Below are positions 54,612 to 64,000 of a stretch of 64,000 bases of DNA, piece after piece; position 1 is the first letter of the stretch, and every line of letters starts with the position of its first letter. The position numbers and the translations under genes were made by a program. This DNA comes from Cavia porcellus (taxonomy: Eukaryota; Chordata; Mammalia; Rodentia; Caviidae), in contig NW_026947546.1 in the NCBI RefSeq assembly GCF_034190915.1, forward strand, positions 1,612,001 through 1,676,000. The letters run 5' to 3'. The notes under the pieces were generated by a model, which worked only from the letters and a program-made list of their open reading frames with translations, did not search any database and was not told the DNA's origin.

Positions 54612-57492
54612 CACAAACCATAACCCAAAATCTAAACCTAACCCTAACCTAAATCCTAACCCTAACCCTAACCCTAAACCATAACAATAACCCTAACCCT
54701 AACCATAACCCTAACACTAACACTAACTTCTAACCTTAACCCTAACCCTAATCATAACCCTAAGACTAAATCTCACCCTAAACAATAACACTAACCCTAA
54801 ACGTAACCCTAACCCTAAACCTAAACCATATCATAACCCTAAACCTAACACTAAACCTAACCCAAAACCTAACCCTAAAACTAAACCTAATCCTAAAACC
54901 TAACCCTAACCCTAACACTAAGCCTAAGTCTAAAACTAACCATAACCGTAACCTCAACCTTAACCCCAAACCCAACCCTATCACTAAACCTGACCCTAAA
55001 CCTAACCCTAATCTAACCCTAACCCTAACCATAACCCTAAACTTTACCTTTACCCTAAACTCTAACCCTAATGCTAACCCTAACCCTAATCTCTAATTCT
55101 AAAAGATAACAATAAACCTAACCCTAAACCGAACTCTAAACCTAAACCTAACCTTAACCCTAACCATAACGCTAACCCTAACTGTAACCCTAGTTTTAAC
55201 CCTAAGCTGAATACTAACACTAATCCATAACCCTAACCTTAACCCTTACCATAACCCTAACACTAAATGTAAAACTAGCCCCTAACGCTAACACTAACCC
55301 TATCCGTAATCCCTAACCCTAATCCTAACCCTAACACTAAAACTAGCCGTAACCCTAAATGTAACACCAACACCGAACGTAACCCTAAACATAACCTTAA
55401 CCATATCCTTATCACCTAACCCCTAACCCTAACCCAAACCCTAAACCTAACCATAACCCTAACACTAACACTAATGCTAACCCTAAACCCTAACCACAAC
55501 CCTCACCCTAATGCTAACCCAAAACCTACCTCTAATCCCTATCCTAAACCTAACCCTAACCCTAACCCTAAACCTCACACTAACCCTAAACCTAAACCTA
55601 ACCCTAAACCTAACCTTAACCCTAACCCTAACCCTAACCGTAACCCTAACACTCACCCTAACCCTATCCCTAATCGCTAACCCTAACCATAACCATAACC
55701 CAAACACTAACACCAAAACCCTAACCCTAATCATAACACAAAACCTCACTGTAACCCTAACCCTAACCCTAGCTCTAATCCTAACCTTCTAGCCCTGACA
55801 CTAGCCGTAATCCTAACCCTAACCCTAACACCTAACCCTAACCCTAACACCTAACCCTAACCCTAACCCTATCCCTAACCGTAAACCTATCAATAAACTA
55901 AAGCCTAGCCCTAAAACTATCCCTAAACCTAATCCTAGAACTGAGCCTAACGCTAACTCTAACTGTAAACTTAAAACTAATCCATAACCATAACCCTAAC
56001 CAAAACCCTAAAACTCACTCTAACCCTATCCCTAATCCCTAACCCTAACCCTAACCCTAACACAGACACTAACACCGAAACCCTAACCCTAAACCTAACC
56101 CGAACCCTAATCCTAAACTTAACCCTAACCGTAACCCTAAGCCTTACCTTAACCCTAAAACTAACACGAACCCAAATTCATAACCCTAAACCTAACTCTA
56201 AACCTAACCCTAATCCCTAACCCTAACGATAAGCCTAAACCTAACCCTAAACCTAAACCCTATCCCTAATCGATAACCCTAACTATATCCATAACCCAAA
56301 CACTAACTCCAAAACCCTAACCCTAATCATAACACAACCCTAGCTCTAATCCTAACCTTCTAACTCTAACCCTAACCCTAATATTAAACCGAACCCTAAC
56401 ACTAACACCTACCCCTAACCCTAACCCCTAACCCTAACCCTAACCCTATCCCTAACCGTAAACCTAATGCTAACCCTATCCCTAACCCTAAACCTATCAA
56501 TAAACCGAACCCTAGCCCTAAAACTATCCCTAACCCTAATCCTAGAACTGAGCCTAAAACTAACTCTAACTGTAAACGTAACAGTAATCCATAACCCTAA
56601 CCCTAACCCTACCCCTAAACTCACTCTAACACTGTCCCTAATTCCTAACTCTAACTCTAATCCTAACGCAAACAGTAACCCCGAAACCCTAACCCTAAAC
56701 CTAACCCTAACATTAATCCTAATCTTCTAACCCTAACCCTAACCCTAGCCCTTACCCTAACGCTAAAACTAATCCTAACCCGAAACCCTAACCCTAACCC
56801 GAAGCCTAACACTAACACCTAACCCTAACCATAACCCTATCATTAAATCTAAACTTAATGCTAACCCTGTCCCTAACCCTAACCCAGACAATAAACCTAA
56901 CCCTAAACCTAAAACTATCCCTAACCCTAATCATAATACTGAGCCTAACACTAACCCTAAGCCTAACCCTAACCCTAAGTTCTAACTCTAACCCTAACCA
57001 GAACAGTAACCCTAGTCCATAACCCTAACATTAACCTTTACAATAACCCTAACCCTAACCGTAACACTAACCCCTAAGCCTGACCCTAACCTTATCCCTA
57101 ATCCCTAAGCCTAGCTCTAACAATAACACTAACCCTAACCATAACCCTAAACATAACTGTAAACCTAACCCTAACCATAACCATATTCTTATCACCTAAC
57201 CCATAACCCTAACCAAAACCCGAACCCTAAACCTAACCCTAAACATAATAGTAACCCTGAACCTATCAGTCTTCCGAAGCCTAACCCTGACCCTATCCCT
57301 ACAACCTAAACCCGAAACCTAACCCTAACCTGCCCCTAACCCTAACCTTAAACGTAACCGTAAACCTAACCCTAACCCTAACCCTAACCCTAACCCTAAC
57401 CATTACCCTAACACTAACACTAATCCTAAACTCTAATCCTAACACTTAGCCAAACCCTAACACTAAACTGTAAAACCAAACCCTAACCCTAA
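54612..57492 (+). repeat. HOR unit 20, type B (2881 bp; I=4, II=5)
   Basis: Super-period partner of unit 14 (offset 17,250). Type B with AAACTAAACC near 54879, and a TCCCTACAACCT tail near 57296. Its tail has AAACATAATAG near 57241 where unit 14 has AAACCTAATAG. Confidence 0.95.
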
Positions 57493-60373
57493 CACAAACC
57501 ATAACCCAAAATCTAAACCTAACCCTAACCTAAATCCTAACCCTAACCCTAACCCTAACCCATAACAATAACCCTAACCCTAACCGTAACCCTAACCCTA
57601 ACACTAACTTCTAACCTTAACCCTAACCCTAATCATAACCCTAAGACTAAATCTCACCCTAAACAATAACACTAACCCTAAATGTAACCCTAACCCTAAA
57701 CCTAAACCATATCATAACCCTAAACCTAACACTAAACCTAACCCAAAACCTAACCCTAAAACGAAACCTAATCCTAAAACCTAACCCTAACCCTAACACT
57801 AAGCCTAACTCTAAAACTAACCATAACCCTAACCTTAACCTTAACTCTAAACCCAACCCTATCCCTAAACCTGACCCTAAACCTCAACCTAATCTAACCC
57901 TAACCCTAACCATAACCCTAAACTTTACCTTTACCCTAAACTCTAACCCTAATGCTAACCCTAACCCTAATCTCTAACTCTAAAAGATAACAATAAACCT
58001 AACCCTAAACCGAACTCTAAACCTAAACCTAACCTTAACCCTAACCATAACGCTAACCCTAACTGTAACCCTAGTTTTAACCCTAAGCTGAATACTAACA
58101 CTAATCCATAACCCTAACCTTAACCCTTACCATAACCCTAACACTAAATGTAAAACTAGCCCCTAACCCTAACACTAACCCAATCCGTAATCCCTAACCC
58201 TAATCCTAACCCTAACACTAAAACTAGCCGTAACCCTAAATGTAACACCAACACCGAACGTAACCCTAAACATCACTTTAACCATATCCTTAACACCTAT
58301 CCCCTAACCCTAACCCAAACCCTAAACCTAACCATAACCCTAACACTAACACTAATGCTAAACCTAAACCCTAACCATAACCCTCACCCTAACGCTAACC
58401 CAAAACCTACCTCTAATCCCTATCCTAAACCTAACCCTAACCCTAACCCTAAACCTCACACTAACCCTAAACCTAAACCTAACCCTAAACCTAACCTTAA
58501 CCCTAACCCTAACCCTAACCGTAACCCTAACACTCACCCTAACCCTATCCCTAATCGCTAACCCTAACCATAACCATAACCCAAACACTAACACCAAAAC
58601 CCTAACCCTAATCATAACACAAAACCTCACTGTAACCCTAACCCTAACCCTAGCTCTAATCCTAACCTTCTAGCCCTGACACTAGCCCTAATCCTAACCC
58701 TAACCCTAACACCTAACCCTAACCCTAACATCTAACCCTAACCCTAACCCTATCCCTAACCGTAAACCTATCAATAAACTAAAGCCTAGCCCTAAAACTA
58801 TCCCTAAACCTAATCCTAGAACTGAGCCTAACGCTAACTCTAACTGTAAACTTAAAACTAATCCATAACCATAACCCTAACCAAAACCCTAAAACTCACT
58901 CTAACCCTATCCCTAATCCCTAACCCTAACCCTAACCCTAACACAGACACTAACACCGAAACCCTAACCCTAAACCTAACCCGAACCCTAATCCTAAACT
59001 TAACCCTAACCGTAACCCTAAGCCTTACCTTAACCCTAAAACTAACACGAACCCAAATTCATAACCCTAAACCTAACTCTAAACCTAACCCTAATCCCTA
59101 ACCCTAACGATAAGCCTAAACCTAACCCTAAACCTAAACCCTATCCCTAATCGATAACCCTAACTATATCCATAACCCAAACACTAACTCCAAAACCCTA
59201 ACCCTAATCATAACACAACCCTAGCTCTAATCCTAACCTTCTAACTCTAACCCTAACCCTAATATTAAACCGAACCCTAACACTAACACCTACCCCTAAC
59301 CCTAACCCCTAACCCTAACCCTAACCCTATCCCTAACCGTAAACCTAATGCTAACCCTATCCCTAACCCTAAACCTATCAATAAACCGAACCCTAGCCCT
59401 AAAACTATCCCTAACCCTAATCCTAGAACTGAGCCTAAAACTAACTCTAACTGTAAACGTAACAGTAATCCATAACCCTAACCCTAACCCTACCCCTAAA
59501 CTCACTCTAACACTGTCCCTAATTCCTAACTCTAACTCTAATCCTAACGCAAACAGTAACCCCGAAACCCTAACCCTAAACCTAACCCTAACATTAATCC
59601 TAATCTTCTAACCCTAACCCTAACCCTAGCCCTTACCCTAACGCTAAAACTAATCCTAACCCGAAACCCTAACCCTAACCCGAAGCCTAACACTAACACC
59701 TAACCCTAACCATAACCCTATCATTAAATCTAAACTTAATGCTAACCCTGTCCCTAACCCTAACCCAGACAATAAACCTAACCCTAAACCTAAAACTATC
59801 CCTAACCCTAATCATAATACTGAGCCTAACACTAACCCTAAGCCTAACCCTAACCCTAAGTTCTAACTCTAACCCTAACCAGAACAGTAACCCTAGTCCA
59901 TAACCCTAACATTAACCTTTACAATAACCCTAACCCTAACCGTAACACTAACCCCTAAGCCTGACCCTAACCTTATCCCTAATCCCTAAGCCTAGCTCTA
60001 ACAATAACACTAACCCTAACCATAACCCTAAACATAACTGTAAACCTAACCCTAACCATAACCATATTCTTATCACCTAACCCATAACCCTAACCAAAAC
60101 CCGAACCCTAAACCTAACCCTAAACCTAATAGTAACCCTGAACCTATCAGTCTTCCGAAGCCTAACCCTGACCCTATCCCTACAACCTAAACCCGAAACC
60201 TAACCCTAACCTGCCCCTAACCCTAACCTTAAACGTAACCGTAAACCTAACCCTAACCCTAACCCTAACCCTAACCCTAACCATTACCCTAACACTAACA
60301 CTAATCCTAAACTCTAATCCTAACACTTAGCCAAACCCTAACACTAAACTGTAAAACCAAACCCTAACCCTAA
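57493..60373 (+). repeat. HOR unit 21, type A mosaic (2881 bp; I=4, II=5)
   Basis: Combines CCTCAACC (C at 57885, otherwise in units 16 and 22) with CCCAATCCG near 58180 (otherwise in units 5 and 15), as expected of exchange between unit-15-like and unit-16-like copies. It carries AAATGTAACC (T at 57683). Confidence 0.94.
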
Positions 60374-63248
60374 CACAAACCATAACCCAAAATCTAAACC
60401 TAACCCTAACCTAAATCCTAACCCTAACCCTAACCCTAACCCATAACAATAACCCTAACCCTAACCGTAACCCTAACCCTAACACTAACTTCTAACCTTA
60501 ACCCTAACCCTAATCATAACCCTAAGACTAAATCTCACCCTAAACAATAACACTAACCCTAAATGTAACCCTAACCCTAAACCTAAACCATATCATAACC
60601 CTAAACCTAACACTAAACCTAACCCAAAACCTAACCCTAAAACGAAACCTAATCCTAAAACCTAACCCTAACCCTAACACTAAGCCTAACTCTAAAACTA
60701 ACCATAACCCTAACCTTAACCTTAACTCTAAACCCAACCCTATCCCTAAACCTGACCCTAAACCTCAACCTAATCTAACCCTAACCCTAACCATAACCCT
60801 AAACTTTACCTTTACCCTAAACTCTAACCCTAATGCTAACCCTAACCCTAATCTCTAACTCTAAAAGATAACAATAAACCTAACCCTAAACCGAACTCTA
60901 AACCTAAACCTAACCTTAACCCTAACCATAACGCTAACCCTAACTGTAACCCTAGTTTTAACCCTAAGCTGAATACTAACACTAATCCATAACCCTAACC
61001 TTAACCCTTACCATAACCCTAACACTAAATGTAAAACTAGCCCCTAACCCTAACACTAACCCTATCCGTAATCCCTAACCCTAATCCTAACCCTAACACT
61101 AAAACTAGCCGTAACCCTAAATGTAACACCAACACCGAACGTAACCCTAAACATCACTTTAACCATATCCTTAACACCTATCCCCTAACCCTAACCCAAA
61201 CCCTAAACCTAACCATAACCCTAACACTAACACTAATGCTAAACCTAAACCCTAACCATAACCCTCACCCTAACGCTAACCCAAAACCTACCTCTAATCC
61301 CTATCCTAAACCTAACCCTAACCCTAACCCTAAACCTCACACTAACCCTAAACCTAAACCTAACCCTAAACCTAACCTTAACCCTAACCCTAACCCTAAC
61401 CGTAACCCTAACACTCACCCTAACCCTATCCCTAATCGCTAACCCTAACCATAACCATAACCCAAACACTAACACCAAAACCCTAACCCTAATCATAACA
61501 CAAAACCTCACTGTAACCCTAACCCTAACCCTAGCTCTAATCCTAACCTTCTAGCCCTGACACTAGCCCTAATCCTAACCCTAACCCTAACACCTAACCC
61601 TAACCCTAACATCTAACCCTAACCCTAACCCTATCCCTAACCGTAAACCTATCAATAAACTAAAGCCTAGCCCTAAAACTATCCCTAAACCTAATCCTAG
61701 AACTGAGCCTAACGCTAACTCTAACTGTAAACTTAAAACTAATCCATAACCATAACCCTAACCAAAACCCTAAAACTCACTCTAACCCTATCCCTAATCC
61801 CTAACCCTAACCCTAACCCTAACACAGACACTAACACCGAAACCCTAACCCTAAACCTAACCCGAACCCTAATCCTAAACTTAACCCTAACCGTAACCCT
61901 AAGCCTTACCTTAACCCTAAAACTAACACGAACCCAAATTCATAACCCTAAACCTAACTCTAAACCTAACCCTAATCCCTAACCCTAACGATAAGCCTAA
62001 ACCTAACCCTAAACCTAAACCCTATCCCTAATCGATAACCCTAACTATATCCATAACCCAAACACTAACTCCAAAACCCTAACCCTAATCATAACACAAC
62101 CCTAGCTCTAATCCTAACCTTCTAACTCTAACCCTAACCCTAATATTAAACCGAACCCTAACACTAACACCTACCCCTAACCCTAACCCCTAACCCTAAC
62201 CCTAACCCTATCCCTAACCGTAAACCTAATGCTAACCCTATCCCTAACCCTAAACCTATCAATAAACCGAACCCTAGCCCTAAAACTATCCCTAACCCTA
62301 ATCCTAGAACTGAGCCTAAAACTAACTCTAACTGTAAACGTAACAGTAATCCATAACCCTAACCCTAACCCTACCCCTAAACTCACTCTAACACTGTCCC
62401 TAATTCCTAACTCTAACTCTAATCCTAACGCAAACAGTAACCCCGAAACCCTAACCCTAAACCTAACCCTAACATTAATCCTAATCTTCTAACCCTAACC
62501 CTAACCCTAGCCCTTACCCTAACGCTAAAACTAATCCTAACCCGAAACCCTAACCCTAACCCGAAGCCTAACACTAACACCTAACCCTAACCATAACCCT
62601 ATCATTAAATCTAAACTTAATGCTAACCCTGTCCCTAACCCTAACCCAGACAATAAACCTAACCCTAAACCTAAAACTATCCCTAACCCTAATCATAATA
62701 CTGAGCCTAACACTAACCCTAAGCCTAACCCTAACCCTAAGTTCTAACTCTAACCCTAACCAGAACAGTAACCCTAGTCCATAACCCTAACATTAACCTT
62801 TACAATAACCCTAACCCTAACCGTAACACTAACCCCTAAGCCTGACCCTAACCTTATCCCTAATCCCTAAGCCTAGCTCTAACAATAACACTAACCCTAA
62901 CCATAACCCTAAACATAACTGTAAACCTAACCATAACCATAACCATATTCTTATCACCTAACCCATAACCCTAACCAAAACCCGAACCCTAAACCTAACC
63001 CTAAACATAATAGTAACCCTGAACCTATCAGTCTTCCGAAGCCTAACCCTGACCCTATCCCTAACACCTAAACCCGAAACCTAACCCTAACCTGCCCCTA
63101 ACCCTAACCTTAAACGTAACCGTAAACCTAACCCTAACCCTAACCCTAACCCTAACCATTACCCTAACACTAACACTAATCCTAAACTCTAACCCTAACA
63201 CTTACCCAAACCCTAACCCTAAACTGTAAAACCAAACCCTAACCCTAA
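60374..63248 (+). repeat. HOR unit 22, type A subtype with CCTCAACC (2875 bp; I=4, II=4)
   Basis: Super-period partner of unit 16: T at 60564 and CCTCAACC near 60762, with CCCTATCCG rather than CCCAATCCG. Standard tail (TCCCTAACACCT) with a four-hexamer site II. Confidence 0.95.
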
Positions 63249-64000
63249 CACAAACCATAACCCAAAATCTAAACCTAACCCTAACCTAAATCCTAACCCT
63301 AACCCTAACCCTAACCCATAACAATAACCCTGACCCTAACCGTAACCCTAACCCTAACACTAACTTCTAACCTTAACCCTAACCCTAATCATAACCCTAA
63401 GACTAAATCTCACCCTAAACAATAACACTAACCCTAAACGTAACCCTAACCCTAAACCTAAACCATATCATAACCCTAAACCTAACACTAAACCTAACCC
63501 AAAACCTAACCCTAAAACGAAACCTAATCCTAAAACCTAACCCTAACCCTAACACTAAGCCTAACTCTAAAACTAACCATAACCCTAACCTTAACCTTAA
63601 CTCTAAACCCAACCCTATCCCTAAACCTGACCCTAAACCTAAACCTAATCTAACCCTAACCCTAACCATAACCCTAAACTTTACCTTTACCCTAAACTCT
63701 AACCCTAATGCTAACCCTAACCCTAATCTCTAACTCTAAAAGATAACAATAAACCTAACCCTAAACCGAACTCTAAACCTAAACCTAACCTTAACCCTAA
63801 CCATAACGCTAACCCTAACTGTAACCCTAGTTTTAACCCTAAGCTGAATACTAACACTAATCCATAACCCTAACCTTAACCCTTACCATAACCCTAACAC
63901 TAAATGTAAAACTAGCCCCTAACCCTAACACTAACCCTATCCGTAATCCCTAACCCTAATCCTAACCCTAACACTAAAACTAGCCGTAACCCTAAATGTA
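63249..64000 (+). repeat. HOR unit 23, partial (first 752 bp, type A)
   Basis: Cut by the window end. Carries CCCTGACCC near 63328, like units 1, 11, 12, 17 and 19, and matches unit 17 at an offset of 17,250 bp as far as it can be read. The array continues beyond the window. Confidence 0.95.

Larger units (their letters stand above)
1..64000 (+). repeat. Degenerate telomeric (CCCTAA)n higher-order satellite array
   Basis: Every part of the window is built from hexamers derived from CCCTAA, always with the C-rich strand on +; no inversion is seen. Locally many hexamers differ from the consensus, mostly by one base, but the order of the variants repeats every 2862-2887 bp. That combination of diverged neighbours and near-identical distant copies is the hallmark of a higher-order repeat homogenised by unequal exchange or gene conversion. 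I count 22 full units and one partial unit. No unique sequence, gene, transposon or array boundary is present. If this lies at a chromosome end, the orientation would put the telomere to the left; an interstitial or pericentromeric location is equally compatible. TTAGGG-type hexamers indicate a eukaryote; plant-type CCCTAAA is not the prevailing motif. The array could hold TTAGGG-binding proteins and produce TERRA-like RNA, but that is inference. Confidence 0.97.
53840..64000 (+). repeat. Right visible copy of 17,250-bp super-repeat block
   Basis: Matches 36,590-46,750. Units 20, 21, 22 and 23 pair with units 14, 15, 16 and 17. The right end is cut by the window, so the true length of the duplicated block is unknown. 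Confidence 0.85.

Noticed and set aside
1..64000. CRISPR array or other prokaryotic repeat system
   Set aside because: There is no alternation of constant repeats with unrelated spacers; both repeat and interval are CCCTAA-derived, and the motif is eukaryotic telomeric.
1..64000. True chromosome-terminal telomere
   Set aside because: A terminal telomerase-made tract should be long runs of perfect CCCTAA. The longest perfect run here is six hexamers, and the ordered variants repeat as an HOR. It may be subtelomeric but is not the terminal tract.
1..64000. Integrated herpesvirus-type telomeric repeats
   Set aside because: Some herpesviruses carry TTAGGG arrays at genome ends, but nothing viral (genes, packaging signals, unique sequence) is present here, and the array is far longer and more degenerate than those tracts.
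1..64000. Retrotransposons (for example telomere-specific LINEs) inserted in the telomeric repeats
   Set aside because: No break in the hexamer pattern longer than a few tens of bases, no poly(A) tails, no target-site duplications and no reverse-transcriptase-like reading frame in any unit.

Overview
The whole 64-kb window is one uninterrupted, head-to-tail satellite array built from degenerate telomere-type hexamers (CCCTAA on the + strand, TTAGGG on the - strand). I find no protein-coding gene, RNA gene, transposon, CRISPR array or unique flanking sequence. TTAGGG points to a eukaryote whose telomeres use the vertebrate-type motif (vertebrates, but also many fungi, protists and other animals). 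The species cannot be named from this sequence. The array could be subtelomeric, or an interstitial/heterochromatic telomeric satellite. No array edge or clean chromosome end is visible.

Layout: within any 2-3 kb, neighbouring hexamers are highly diverged (CACTAA, CCATAA, ACCTAA, CGCTAA, TCCTAA, CTCTAA and others). The exact order of these variants then recurs every ~2.87 kb. I delimit 22 complete higher-order repeat (HOR) units plus a partial 23rd, starting at 1, 2864, 5726, 8607, 11488, 14369, 17250, 20130, 23005, 25892, 28767, 31630, 34493, 37362, 40243, 43124, 45999, 48868, 51743, 54612, 57493, 60374 and 63249. The phase is arbitrary and set by the window start. Units are 2862-2887 bp and nearly identical to each other. 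This is the logic of alpha-satellite HORs applied to a telomere-derived monomer.

Three further layers are visible. (1) Unit lengths are quantised: two perfect-hexamer tracts (site I with 2 or 4 copies, site II with 4, 5 or 6 copies) explain every unit length as 2863 + 6(I-2) + 6(II-4), apart from one 7-bp and one 1-bp deletion that I can locate. (2) Units fall into two haplotype families, here called A and B, and several units are A/B or within-family mosaics. (3) Multi-unit blocks are themselves duplicated: a six-unit, 17,250-bp super-period joins ~36.6-46.75 kb to ~53.84-64.0 kb, and units 1-2 recur as units 12-13 at an offset of 31,629 bp. Inside each unit there are traces of older sub-repeats (anchors spaced 595 and 391 bp) and one conserved non-telomeric motif, CTTCCGAAG.

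The short open reading frames on both strands are by-products of the hexamer: its two open frames per strand read as Leu-Thr and Pro-Asn on + and as Leu-Gly and Val-Arg on -. They are not annotated as genes. The best candidate for something undescribed is the telomere-motif HOR satellite itself, with its nested homogenisation.
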